From: Homarus americanus
Lineage: Eukaryota > Arthropoda > Malacostraca > Decapoda > Nephropidae
Length of the DNA: 64,000 nt
Reading direction: 5' to 3'
NCBI RefSeq assembly: GCF_018991925.1
Contig: NW_024753828.1
Span: forward strand, 3,418,411-3,482,410
Shown here: positions 43,083 to 54,461 of the stretch, one piece after another
Layout of the letters: each line of letters opens with the position of its first letter
How positions within the stretch are numbered: position 1 is the first letter of the stretch
Translations under genes and position numbers: made by a program
The notes under the pieces: generated by a model
Databases searched by the model: none
What the model saw: the letters and a program-made list of their open reading frames with translations, nothing else
What the model was told of the DNA's origin: nothing

Positions 43083-43455
43083 CATTTATTTTTTTTTTTT
43101 ACGGGCATTACTTTTGCAGGCACGAAGGTCACTTTATAATGACCCACATCAAGGCCATGGGGGCGAAAATATAATAAAATACTGATAATAATAACAATAC
43201 TACGACTACTACTAATAACAATAATAACAATAAATAAAAAAAAAAAAAAAAATAATAATAATAATAATAAATAGCCATAATAAATGCAAACTAAAAAGAT
43301 CAATAGTGAGAAACAATATATGTCAATAGTAAGAGAAACAATTGAGACCCTGCAATTGGGTGTAAATGAGGCAGAAAGTCAGATTATTATCAACTTGGGA
43401 CTTGGTCACATATGGCAGCAGGGTCTCCCATTAGACAATACATTATGCTTCTAAT
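43083..43455 (+). repeat. Dispersed family R, longer forward copy
   Basis: T-run, then ACGGGCATTACTTTTGCAGG, a GGTCACT..AATGACC hairpin, ATCAAGGCCATGGGGGCGAA, AT-rich TAA/ATA microsatellite, then TAGTGAGAAACAATAT, GAGACCCTGCAATTG, TAAATGAGGCAGAAA and ACAATACATTATGCTTCT. It is colinear with the reverse copy at 31780-32105. Confidence 0.75.
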
Positions 43456-43830
43456 AGCTTCCCAGGTGGTAATAGCTCCCTGTCTGTTAGCTACCTACTA
43501 TACCTACAGTACTATTTCGTGCTAGAGTTACTGATTGCTCGTGCTAGAGTTACTGATTGCTCGTGCTGGAATTCCTGATTGCTTGTACTATCTCTGTTTA
43601 CTTATAAATATATACTTGCTTTGTTTAGACTTACAAATAAAGAAACAATGAATATATGCATTGTTTACGTCTATCAATAAGTAAACAACGGATTTATCCA
43701 GTCAAGAAGGGTGTGAGAGGCAGACCACAAGTGACTTGGTTTGTAGACAGGACAGCCAGGGGGTTACCAGTGAGTGTGTGTGGTGCAGCTGACCTTGTGG
43801 CGAACACTGTCTGGCCCAGGAGCAGAGGGA
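43456..43830. other. No supported gene; short tandem
   Basis: GTGCTAGAGTTACTGATTGC is repeated three times at about 43523-43582. Otherwise nothing recognised. Confidence 0.5.
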
Positions 43831-43835
43831 GGGAG

Positions 43836-44215
43836 TGGTGGGGGGAGGGGGGGTGGGGAAGGGGGATATATGGGAGGGGAGGGGATAAGGGAGGGAGGGG
43901 AGGGGATATGGGAGGGGAGGGGAGGGTGGGGGGAGGGGGATATGGGAGGGAGGGGGAGTGGGGGGGAGGGGGGAAATGCATTGTACTGTTGTCTCTTTGT
44001 TGTCATGTTCGTTGGTTGAACTCAGAGGGGGGAAGAGGATGAGAAGGTAGGGGAGAGGATTGGAGGAGAGAGAGAGAAAAAGGAAGAGGAGAGGGGATGG
44101 AGAAAGAGACAGAGAGGAGAAGGGAAGGGAAAGGATGGGATGGAGAGAGAAGGTTCTGGGAGAGAGATGGAAAGAGAGCGGAGGGAAAGAAGGGGAAGAG
44201 AATGGAGAGGGTTTG
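43836..44215 (+). repeat. G-rich then GA-rich purine tract
   Basis: GGGGAGGGG and GGATATGGGAGGGGAGGG repeats at 43836-43975, then AGAGAGGA-type DNA to 44215. All frames up to 187 codons here are low-complexity. Confidence 0.85.
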
Positions 44216-44408
44216 AATTTTTTGCCATACACAGCAGCTAGTTTATCGTACACCCCCATTACCATCCAGTGGGCGGTAGCGTCATAAACAATAATAATTT
44301 CTGAGTAGAGTCACAAAGGGCCCGGTCAGTAATCAGGATATTGTGGCGGTGAATATTAAACACCGCGTCCTCTAATTTGTTTTAGTACTGTATGTATAAG
44401 CGCCAGAG

Positions 44409-44410
<2 letters not shown>
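44216..44410. other. No supported feature
   Basis: Short unique spacer. Confidence 0.4.
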
Positions 44411-44462
<52 letters not shown>

Positions 44463-44640
44463 ACGTAACGATTATATAAAATTTTCAACGCTATGGCTTT
44501 CAAGGCCTTTTAAGGTGAAGACGAGTCATAGGTAGGAGAGTGGGGGTGGGGGGGGGGGTGGGGGTCTAGAGTGACGTCACATCCTCTTCAAGCAGTAAAC
44601 AAAAGGAGCGGAAAAGGTATGGGGGAGGGGGGGGAGGATG
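44411..44640 (+). repeat. (GT)n, G-runs and a CRE palindrome
   Basis: (GT)n at 44411-44459, a G-run at 44545-44560, TGACGTCA at 44572-44579 and a second G-run at 44622-44636. Confidence 0.85.
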
Positions 44641-44732
44641 TTATGATTATACGCGTTCGTAGTTCTGGGCAATTTGGTAAATGTCATGTTGTTCTGAGTA
44701 ACTTACCATGATATCCCGGCTTTATCAAGTGT

Positions 44733-44984
44733 TGTAGGAGGTTAGGTTAGGTTAGGTTAGATCAATTTAATGCTAGGTTAGGTTAAGTTAGCGTTCAGAT
44801 GTGTAATCAACAGGTGAGAAAAGCTATACGGGGCTATTCTTCAGACGACCTAACCTACCCTAACCTATCCTAACCTAAACTATCTTAACCAAATCAAACC
44901 TAACCTAACCTAACCAAACCAAGCTTAACCAAACCTAACCAAGCTTAACCAAACCTAACCAAGCTTAACCAAACCTAACCTAAC
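44733..44984. repeat. Telomere-like blocks on opposite strands
   Basis: GGTTAGGTTAGGTTAG at 44739-44760 and GGTTAGGTTAAGTTAG near 44775 read in TTAGG orientation; 44846-44984 reads CCTAACC / CCAAGCTTAACCAAACCTAA in the opposite orientation. The orientation switch at about 44800 forms a head-to-head arrangement. Confidence 0.85.
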
Positions 44985-45085
44985 TATGGGGATAAGAGCC
45001 AGAGCGTCAACAGTGATGGTTCGTGAGTCCGCAACACCTGCCGCTCACCTGTTGCTACTGACCCACGTCCTCAGCCTAGCGGGTG

Positions 45086-45390
45086 CACTGACCTCACATA
45101 CTGCCTCCCCTCCCCTCATCCTTCCTCTTCAACTCCACCTTTTCTCGTCTCCCTCCTCTTCTTCTCCATCTCCCCTCTTCCTCTCCCTCCTCTTCTCCTC
45201 CTCCTTCTTCTTCTTCCTCTCCCTCATCTTTCCTCTTCAACTCCACCTCCTCTTCTCCCCCCCTCCTCCATCCACTGCTCATCAAGCCGTCCCCCACTCC
45301 CCTTCACGTGACCTGGCATGGCACTACACACATCCTGTTGTGTGGCACAGTGCCAAGGGTAACCACTCTCTCTTTATCTCTTTCTGTCTC

Positions 45391-45441
<51 letters not shown>
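45086..45441 (+). repeat. Pyrimidine-rich tract and (CT)n
   Basis: CTCCTCTTC-type DNA at 45105-45265, partly duplicated (TCTTTCCTCTTCAACTCCACC recurs), and (CT)n at 45389-45441. The 154-codon frame across it is low-complexity. Confidence 0.85.
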
Positions 45442-45444
<3 letters not shown>

Positions 45445-45514
45445 AGGTAACAAGATGAACTGTAAACCACAACAATTACTTTTTAAGAATCGTGTGAAGA
45501 TTAACCTCAACTTA

Positions 45515-45668
45515 ATCACTCTAACACTAACCTAACCTAACCTAACACTAACCTAACCTAACACTAACATTAACCTAACCTAACCTAACCTAACACTAAC
45601 ACTAACATTAACCTAACACTAACCTAACCTAACACTAACACTAACATTAACCTAACACTAACCTACCC
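45515..45668 (+). repeat. (CCTAACACTAA)n telomere-related block
   Basis: CCTAACCTAACACTAA and ACTAACATTAA units, a degenerate CCTAA variant. TTGCCTAATCTTCACGTGAT follows at 45698, a motif shared with the 34-bp array at 54.5 kb. Confidence 0.85.
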
Positions 45669-45809
45669 ACACCCCCAAGTATGTAAAAAGAAACTGGGTT
45701 GCCTAATCTTCACGTGATCCACTTTAATCTTCGCATAATTAAGGCCCACTAACTATGACTGTCACCCCACCATTACAGTAGTTACAGCCAGCAAGCGACT
45801 GAACCTCAA

Positions 45810-46077
<268 letters not shown>

Positions 46078-46138
46078 AGTTTGCACCGGGTGACACAATT
46101 GCACTAAGTTACGTGGTCTTTAATCTGATCGATAGATC

Positions 46139-46140
46139 CT

Positions 46141-46179
<39 letters not shown>

Positions 46180-46256
46180 AGATCCACCGTAATAATACAA
46201 CTATGAGTATAGAAGAATAATATAGTAAAAATAATAATAATAATATAGAATTCCAC

Positions 46257-46308
<52 letters not shown>
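46139..46308 (+). repeat. (GATA)n and (GA)n microsatellites
   Basis: TAGATAGA repeats at 46140-46178 and (GA)n at 46257-46308 with one AAAGA break. Confidence 0.95.
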
Positions 46309-46310
<2 letters not shown>

Positions 46311-46364
46311 GGGGGGGCAGGGTGTCCACATTGACCTTTCACCCTTTACAGTTTAATGAGTAAG

Positions 46365-46388
46365 GAAAACACACACACACACACATAC
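46365..46388 (+). repeat. (CA)n microsatellite
   Basis: Short CA tract. Confidence 0.9.
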
Positions 46389-46499
46389 CCAGATGACGCA
46401 CCTAGTGCAGACACACAGAGCATCCCCTACCTCCCTCCCTCCAACACCCCTGGCCCTCTCCACCCTATCTCCTCACCACCTACACCCTACAGTAAGTCC

Positions 46500-46942
46500 C
46501 TCCACCACCTCCTCTTGGCACCCTACGTCACCCCCACACCCCTATACGTCACCCCTTACACCCCACATCGCCCCTCACCCTATACGTCACCCTCTCACAC
46601 CCTTGTGGTCACCCCTTACAATTCCCACACGTCACTCTTGCTAATAATTATGCTTACACCCTACGTCACCCTTACACCCTACGTCACTTCACACCCTATA
46701 ATGCTCACTCCTTACACCCCTACACGTCACCCTCACACCCTACACGTCACCCCCACACCCTACACGTCACCCCCTTACACCCTACACGTCACCCCTTACA
46801 CCCTACACGTCACCCCTTACACCCTACACGTCACCCCTTACACCCTACACGTCACCCCTTACACCCTACGTCACCCCTTACACCCTACACGTCACCCCTT
46901 ACACCCTATACGTCACCCCTTACACCCTATGCGTCACCCCTA
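46500..46942 (+). repeat. 21-bp minisatellite (CACCCCTTACACCCTACACG)
   Basis: About 20 units of TTACACCCTACACGTCACCC plus C; the best-preserved units are at 46770-46930. 21 is a multiple of three, so a frame of 221 codons stays open with the repeat HVTPYTL; it is not a gene. Confidence 0.95.
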
Positions 46943-48135
46943 CCCCTCACCACCTGCTCCCGGCGCGTCAGCACTTACAAGGGTTCTGGGAAGTCTTCAT
47001 CAACCTGTGGCAATTCGCTAACTCGTGACTGTGGTGACCAAATGTCCTGACACATCGAAACTAGGACTGTGTTCAGCCTGGCCTCAGTACGCAGTAGCAT
47101 CCCACAACACGTCACAGCATAACACGAGACAGTTGTTTAAGTTCGAGTTGAGAGTTGAATGAGATGAAATTTACCGCCCCCTTCATTTATTTCATCCCCC
47201 TAGGATTAATTATTAACCACTCTAACTTAACCTAACAATCTAACCCAATCTAACATAATTTAACCTACCTTTGCATAATCTAATTTAACCTAACCTAACC
47301 AAAACAAACCAAACCTAACCTAACCAACCTAACCTAATCTGAACCGCAATAAAGAAAAAAGATGTCAGTATATACATTTTCCACCCCCCTTATACCAACC
47401 ACGCGCCCTCCAGTTTGGGACCAGCGCACAGTCACGGGTACTGCAAATTTACATAACAAAATAGAATTCTAACTTACACTAAACCCCTACAACAATTCTC
47501 CAAAGACACACGCCATTTCCCGCAGGAACAGGTCTCAATTGTCTATTCAATGGCTAAAGACGAACCTTGCGACACGAGGAACAGAACATGAGCATTCATT
47601 GGTGTCTTGGATACCTGTCTTACTAACCCGACAAGGAATGGCGTATTTGTATTGTTATATGAGTCTTCTTGTCTCGTATGTACATGACTTGACTATAAGA
47701 CTTGTATTAGGTGTGTGTGTTTGTGTGTGATGCCAGACAAATATATACAGCGCATAGATCTCTGTATAAAAGTAAGAACATGTGAAAACGAATAGTCAAA
47801 TCAGTGGAGAGAGAGAGAGAGAGAGAATGTAAGATCTGTGAGGTTAGGTAATGTTATCCTTGACCGAATGTCTGTCTGTGTATACTGAGAATGTTTTACA
47901 CCGTATTTAACCACGTATATCAACTACTGCTTGCTCAAGACTATACTACTACTGCTGCGTCACACTTCAAGGACAGACGGAGAATTGTCGTTTAGCTATG
48001 TCAGACAACGCAAGGACCTGATACTTCTATTGGGACGACCATTTCACTCAAAAACTCAATTATTCCTTTTAGCTACAGAGATGGCACTGAATTCCATCTT
48101 ATTGCACTGAGTAAATGATCTACCCCAAATTCTCC
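46943..48135. other. No supported gene; TAACC-like tract
   Basis: Degenerate CCTAACC units at 47225-47340, a GT tract at 47711-47730 and (GA)n at 47806-47825. No protein-like frame. Confidence 0.5.
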
Positions 48136-48138
48136 AGG

Positions 48139-48286
48139 CTTCTACGCCCTTGAGTCTTCATGCTTCTACGCCCTTAACTCATGAGACATAAAGGCAAGCA
48201 TGAACTTAGCATGCTTCCCTGTTGGGCGCTGTAAACGCTTCTGCGCTTCACCTTACACAAGGATGTAGGGGGAGGGCCCAATAATT
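48139..48286 (+). repeat. Dispersed family S, forward copy
   Basis: AGGCTTCTACGCCCTT (present twice in tandem), GGCAAGCATGAACTTAGCAT, GTTGGGCGCTGTAAACGCTT, CTTCACCTTACACAAGGATG and GGGCCCAATAA. Confidence 0.75.
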
Positions 48287-48460
48287 TTTTTTTTATCCAT
48301 CTCAGTCTCTGCTTCACCCAGACTCGCTATCCTTCTATCCTTATCATCTATGCCAAATATCTCACTTATTTTATGATTTTTTTTTTGTATTTCGTTGCCA
48401 TTATCAGTTTTTCGTTCGTTTTAAGTCAGTATAACGTTCATATAAAAGAGACTCTTACAG

Positions 48461-48594
48461 GCAAACATCGTCGCCAATCTAAAGTCCAGAAGAGTGCAGC
48501 CCGCAGCAAGGCGAATCATGACCACGAACAACACTCCCTCCCTCCACCTGCCCTTCACAGCTGGACATGGTCAGGGCGAAACGGGAAGTAAATA
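48461..48594 (+). CDS. Weak candidate terminal exon
   Basis: After an acceptor-like GAGACTCTTACAG (AG at 48459-48460) there is a GC-richer stretch open in two frames: KHRRQSKVQKSAARSKANHD... to TAA at 48589-48591, and ANIVANLKSRRVQPAARRIM... to a TAA at about 48596. Composition changes sharply from the AT-rich flank, as at an exon edge. No motif, partner exon or polyadenylation signal is established. Confidence 0.2.
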
Positions 48595-48599
48595 TTAAT

Positions 48600-50285
48600 G
48601 TAATAGGCGGTTTATTGGAGCACGTACTCGCGATACTACACTAGGCGAAGTTACCACTATACCGGGAGAGGACAAGACGAGACAACGCCCCTGTCTGCTC
48701 AGTATTAACCATCTCATCTGCCCCTTCACCTAATTCAACCATAGTCAAATTAATAGTAATGATAAGTGTTCGTTCATTCTGTTGATAGTGAGTCCAAAGT
48801 GTCGGTCAGTCGTCGCTAGTCAGGTCTCTCTCTCCATGTTGTCCTTCCAAGGTCTTCCTGGTCATCAGAAGCGACCGGCCCCACCCAGCTCATTCTCTAA
48901 GGCCAGTCTATCACATCTCCATCCCTCACCCAGGAAAAATAACTATGTAACAAATCTAATTACATTCCTTACTCTGTAATAGTTACTGTCTAGTGTACGT
49001 ATCTGCTTGGTGATAAAGATCTTTGGTGTTTTGCACAGAAATACTCATTAATAAACTTTGTATTTATATATGAGTTTTATTTAATGTTTAGTAGTTGATG
49101 TCTACTGTAGTGTGTGATCTTTACAATACACACTCAGTACCGTAAGTAGTTGAAGCTTAGTAATACAATTTCAAAATAAACATCCATAGTTATTATCAAT
49201 CAATACTTCATAATAGCAAAACCCGACTAGCAAGACTTAATAAATAGTATAAGCTTGATGGTATTCCGTTTTACAAAGGTTACACAATAATAAAACATTA
49301 ATATTGTCTTCAACTAAGTTCTTTGTAGGTTGACCTTTAATACTGTAATTAAAACATCCGAATATCGTTATGAAATCACTGAATCAACTCAATTCAAACA
49401 CTAAAGTCATCTTCCCTCTCATTCGTCACACCAGACCACAAATACTCCACAACTGGACATTGGTATAACTTCTAATGATGTCAACACGAGGCTATGCTGG
49501 TGGTATAACAGGTGGCGGCGGGGTAGGTGAGATCAACCTCGTCTGCGGCTATACTGGTGTCCACAGCCTACCTACCCTCCGTCACACTTGCTCAATCCCA
49601 AACATTTTACCAGTTTACCGAGCGAGTAGACGTGTTTGTTTTCCTCATGGCCCCTTCTTTATAACTAAACTCTATGCTCTTGGGGTAGTTGCGTAAAATT
49701 TGCACGTGACATATATAATTGAATATGTCTTCCTTTGAGCGAAGTTAGTGCAGATAAACGGGGAGGTTTTCACAATGGTTCACTTAGAACCTGAGAACTG
49801 ATTGGTAATACAAGCAAACGAGCGTGTGGTTGTATGGTTTGAGTTTTTACAGCAGCCAGTGTATAGTTCGTCAGCAAACACATATATATCGTCGGGTTAT
49901 AACTCCTAGCTGAAGAACGTACGTCATAAGGTCTGACATGAACAGGTTCTGGCGCGCCAAAAAAGACAACGGTACAAGTTGATCTGTTGTTGACTCTGTG
50001 AACTTCACCTCCCAGCGACCACTGCTTGCACAACACTTCCCGTCTCACCACCTACAATGGCCTAACTCAAAGTTCCGCAGTTCTTAGCCTTCATAGCCTG
50101 CAGTGAAGACACCACATTTAACGAAGCGCAGTGCCTTGAATGTGTGACCACGAGAGCATCAAGCACAATGAATGATGAGGTATAGGAGATGACTATCGCA
50201 TGGCATGAGGGGCCCGCCAGTAAGGCTTATTGCTCATGTGAATGATGTTCCAGCAGGGAGTGGGAGAGATGTGTTGGGGAACAGG
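48600..50285. other. No supported feature
   Basis: AT-rich DNA. Frames of 65-96 codons on either strand have no motif. CAGGTCTCTCTCTCCATGTT and the region to 48960 are GC-richer but not clearly coding. Confidence 0.4.
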
Positions 50286-50772
50286 GGGAGGGGCAGTGCC
50301 GGATTTAGACCTGTGGAGGCCCATGGGCAGCTTCTTTGTGGAGGCCCCCCTCATTATAACTACCCAAGAGGGTGGGGTGGCGAGTGAAGCGAGCCTAAAC
50401 ATCTGGGAGTTCCTGGGGGGCGCTGTAAGCCCCCCGGGAAAATTTTGAAATTTGAACACTTCTTTGGAGAATTTTGAAGCCATATGCAGTTATATTAAAA
50501 ATATTAAAAATATACGGTTCATAGGAAAACCAGGTATTCATGAATTTCAAGGAGTAGCTAGCCTAATTTCTATCACGCTTCTTGCTGAACAAAGTGAACA
50601 TAGTTTTACGTGATGGAATAGATAAACATGAATTTTAAAGAATGAAAATAAAAATAATCCAAATGAATAAACAAATAAATAAAATATTGTAATATGTGGA
50701 GGCCCCCAGATTGTGGAGGCCCCTGGGCAGCTGCCCACTTTGCCCACTCCTGAATCCGGCCCTGGGGAGGGG
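50286..50772. mobile_element. hAT-type MITE with perfect 8-bp target-site duplication
   Basis: The 471-bp element 50294-50764 has terminal inverted repeats CAGTGCCGGATTTAG and (reverse-complemented) CAGGGCCGGATTCAG, 13 of 15 matching, with further subterminal similarity (GGAGGCCC..GGGCAGC). It is flanked by GGGAGGGG at 50286-50293 and 50765-50772, an exact 8-bp duplication as made by hAT transposases. The interior has GAAGCGAGCC, GCTGTAAGCCCCCCGGGAA, then AT-rich DNA; there is no transposase frame, so it is non-autonomous. The clean ends and duplication imply relatively recent movement. Confidence 0.9.
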
Positions 50773-51480
50773 ATACTTATCGTAGAGTGGGGGGGAGGCG
50801 GGGGAGGGGTCTGTCACATGCGCCCCCTGACGTCATCGGCTGAATCACCAGCGTGGTGTGTACAGAGAACGGCGGTCGTGCCGTGCCCTCCAATGCCCTC
50901 GGTGAAAACTCTAGGAATTTCCTGCGTCTGAGATGGTTTTCAGCTGACAATTCCTGGGGGAAAATTTTGTATTATGATGAAAATTTAAAGAAAAACAAAA
51001 ATGAAAGGAAACTGACGAAATAACGTTACTGGACAAATTCACTTTTCAAAATCAGTGCGTTCGTTGGAAAAGGACTTACTGTACGTTAACCCCAGAACAA
51101 AAAAAACTAGTTCTGTTACGACCACAGATCCAACCAAGAAAGATTTTCCCCTTGCTTTGTGTTCCTTGTAGGTTTCCTTAATTCAGTGGACACATTATAA
51201 TGGCTACATTTTCTGGATCCCGGAACAAAGATACAAGATCCGTAAGAATACTGGCCGGATGTAACAAGGTAAGGGGTGTAATGTGAAGGCAGACACACCC
51301 ACCTACACAGACAAGGGAGTGTTGGCCACCATAGTGTTTGTATCCGTAGCCTCACCGGGATAACGTGTGGGTTAGCTGAGGTCCCGGACGCACGTGAGGG
51401 TATCATATGTTTACCACAAAGAGCCGGTAGCGTTCACTGCTCCTTGTGGCTCCCTCACATGACTCTTAAGAAATTCTATT
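50773..51480. other. No supported gene; CRE palindrome
   Basis: TGACGTCA at 50828-50835 in CGCCCCCTGACGTCATCGGC. A 96-codon minus frame (51116-51406) has no recognisable domain. Confidence 0.4.
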
Positions 51481-51660
51481 ATTATTATTTTTATTACTGC
51501 TGCTACTACTACTAACAACTATTATTATCATTATTAGTAGTAGTATCTCTATTATACTTCATAGTAGTAGTGGTGGTAGTGCTATGAGTAGTTGAGTACT
51601 TATTTTTCACTTTTTGGGACGCCTACAATCTCTTTCCTCCAAATATGCAGGTCCAGGGTG

Positions 51661-51683
<23 letters not shown>
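51661..51683 (+). repeat. (CA)n microsatellite
   Basis: About 11 CA units. Confidence 0.9.
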
Positions 51684-51691
<8 letters not shown>

Positions 51692-51732
51692 CTTTCCCTT
51701 CACTCGTTTTCCAGCTGCTGTATCACATCCAA

Positions 51733-52250
51733 CACTAACACACTCAACACCCACACACTCAACACCCACACACCCATCACCCACACACTCAACACCCACA
51801 CACTCAACACCCACACACTCACCCACACACACTCAACACCCACACACCCATCACCCACACACTCAACACCCACACACTCAACACCCACACACTCATCACC
51901 CACACACTCAACACCCACACACCCATCACCCACACACTCATCACCCACACACCCATCACCCACACACTCAACACCCACACACTCAACACCCACACACTCA
52001 TCACCCACACACTCAACACCCACACACCCATCACCCACACACTCAACACCCACACACCCATCACCCACACACTCAACACCCACACACAACACCCACACAC
52101 ATCACCCACACACACCAACACCCACACACTCAACACCCACACACTCAACACCCACACACTCAACACCCACACACTCATCACCCACACACTCAACACCCAC
52201 ACACCCATCACCCACACACTCAACACCCACGCACCCATCACCCACACACC
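51733..52250 (+). repeat. 15-bp minisatellite (CACACTCAACACCCA)
   Basis: About 34 units alternating CACACTCAACACCCA, CACACCCATCACCCA and CACACTCATCACCCA. As 15 is a multiple of three and no unit contains a stop, frames stay open on both strands: 249 codons plus (QHPHT/HHPHT pentapeptides) and 132-142 codons minus (CVGVE, VWVLS). These are repeat artefacts. Confidence 0.95.
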
Positions 52251-53025
52251 CGTTCACCACGACACCACCCCTCAGCCACTGTTATCACCCAGGTTATCAC
52301 GTGTCCTGAAGCTGTCACAGAACACAACACTGAAACGATGGAAGTAACACAAACAAATCGAATAAATAATAAAAAAATAATAAAAAATAAATAAAAATCA
52401 CCGACAAGGTAGGATTTGGGTGTTCTTATGTTCAGTTCAGTGAGAATTATAAAGATGGTGTATGAACGGATATATGATACGTATTTATTGATTTTATACA
52501 GATTTATACACGTGACTTACAGTATGGACGGCCGGGCCCCCCTTAGAAAACTGCAGCGAGTATAATTTGATGTCTCACTTGTGGGTAATGTCAACATGCG
52601 CAGCGGTGAAGCCCATGCAGTGACGAAGCGCTGGACAGTTTAGTGAGTAACCGATAATTAATCACACCAGAAGCTACGTCGTCTCCCCCAACAAAGTTTA
52701 TTTTTATGCATATTTCGAGAATTTTACATTAAATCCGTCTATATACCGTAGCCAATAGAAAAGAGTCGACTGAATTACAAACAACTAATAGCGAGCGATG
52801 ATGCCCTAATGTTGCTAAGTATTTCATTTCCAGTGTTATCATCCATACGTACATGTAATAACCCAGCCAGATGGACCTATGTTGAGAAGTGACCCGCCGC
52901 AACATGTTAACGTGAGACGCCTTGGGGGTGTTTTGGTCGATAAGAGAGATATAAGTTATCATCAACACACCAAACGAGATGGTCAGTGGGTTCGACAGTA
53001 CATGAAAATTCCTGAAGTAGATAAG
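52251..53025. other. No supported feature
   Basis: AT-rich spacer; the 102-codon minus frame at 52729-53037 lacks motifs. Confidence 0.4.
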
Positions 53026-53027
53026 GC

Positions 53028-53282
53028 TCTTCCTCATGGCTCTCCCTCAAGGCTCTCCCTCATGGGTCTCCCTCAAGGCTCTCCTTCAAGGCTCTCCCTC
53101 AAGGCTCTCCCTCATGGCTCTCCCTCATGGCTCTCCCTCATGGCTCTCCCTCATGGCTCTCCCTCAAGGCTCTCCCTCAAGGCTCTCCCTCAAGGCTCTC
53201 CCTCATGGCTCTTCCTCATGGCTCTCCCTCAAGGCTCTCCCTCAAGGCTCTCCCACATGGCTCTCCCACAAGGCTCTCCAAC
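53028..53282 (+). repeat. 13-bp minisatellite (GGCTCTCCCTCA(A/T))
   Basis: About 19 units alternating AAGGCTCTCCCTC and ATGGCTCTCCCTC; the 104- and 141-codon frames are its translations. Confidence 0.95.
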
Positions 53283-53356
53283 AACACAAGGACGTGAAGA
53301 TTAGCCCCAACTTATTTCGCTTGATGATTAAACACACTAATGCTAACTAGAGAGGA

Positions 53357-53990
53357 GGTTAGGTTAGGTTAGGTTAGGTTAATCTTAAGGTAAAAAACAA
53401 GCTGGGGTGGTTAGGTTAGGTTCGGTTAGGGTGGCTAATCTTAAGGTAAAATCAAGCTTTGGTGGTTAGGTTAGGTTAGGGTGGTTAATCCTAAGGTAAA
53501 ATCAAGCGTTGGTGGTTAGGTTATGGTGGTAATCTTAAGGTAGAAAACAAGCTGGGATGGTTAGGTTAGGTTAGGTTAGGGTGGTTAATCTTAAGGTAAA
53601 AACAAGCTTTGGTGGGTTAGGTTAGGGTGGTTAATCTTAAGGTAAAAACAAGCTTTGGTGGGTTAGGTTAGGGTGGTTAATCTTAAGGTAAAAACAAGCT
53701 TTGGTGGGTTAGGTTAGGGTGGTTAATCTTAAGGTAAAAACAAGCTTTGGTGGGTTAGGTTAGGGTGGTTAATCTTAAGGTAAAATCAAGCTTTGGTGGT
53801 TAGGTTATAGTAGTAATATTAAGGTAGAAAACAAGCTGGGATGGTTAGGTTAGGTTAGCGTGGTTAATCTTAAGGTAAAAACAAGCTTTGGTGGGTTAGG
53901 TTAGGGTGGTTAATCTTAAGGTAAAAACAAGCTTTGGTGGGTTAGGTTAGGGTGGTTAATCTTAAGGTAAAATCAAGCTTTGGTGGAGGT
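53357..53990 (+). repeat. 46-bp minisatellite containing TTAGG
   Basis: About 12 units of GGTGGGTTAGGTTAGGGTGG, TTAATCTTAAGGTAAAAAC and AAGCTTT. Five consecutive units (about 53600-53790) are almost identical. Each unit carries two telomere-like TTAGG pentamers plus an AAGCTT HindIII site. Confidence 0.95.
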
Positions 53991-54117
53991 TAATCTATAA
54001 GTGATGCAACATTTTTCCCACTGTAGGTATCTCAGTCGACTCAGATATCACTTATCGCAGAGGGAGTCTTTATCCTCAGTGACACGGTCCAGAATAGTGT
54101 CAAGAGACATACTGATA

Positions 54118-54405
54118 ACGCTTCCCTACTTCTCTCGACACTTTCCTACATCTCTTGACACTTTCCTACTTCTCTCGACACTTTCCTACTTCTCTCGACA
54201 CTTTCCTGCTTCTCTCGACACTTTCCTACTTCTCTCGACACTTTCCTACTTCTCTCGACACTTTCCTACTTCTCTCGACACTTTCCTACTTCTCTCGACA
54301 CTTTCCTACTTCTCTCGACACTTTCCTACTTCCGTCAACACTTTCCTACTTCTCTCGACACTTTCCTACTTCTCTCGACACTTTCCTACTTCTCTCGACA
54401 CCATT
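54118..54405 (+). repeat. 20-bp minisatellite (TTTCCTACTTCTCTCGACAC)
   Basis: Fourteen to fifteen units of TTTCCTACTTCTCTCGACAC with few variants (one CCGTCAACAC unit). Overlapping frames of 116 and 156 codons arise from it. Confidence 0.95.
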
Positions 54406-54461
54406 TCCACACCATCTACCACATCATCTACCGCACCCACATCCTTATTACCACTACAAAT

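Noticed and set aside
43694..44265. 187-codon Pro/Ser/Leu-rich minus frame
   Set aside because: Low-complexity translation of a purine-only tract.
46356..47021. 221-codon Thr/Pro-rich plus frame
   Set aside because: Translation of the 21-bp minisatellite plus flanks; no promoter or splice support.
51645..52394. 249-codon His/Pro/Thr frame, superficially like a His-rich protein
   Set aside because: The 15-bp repeat lacks stops in several frames on both strands.
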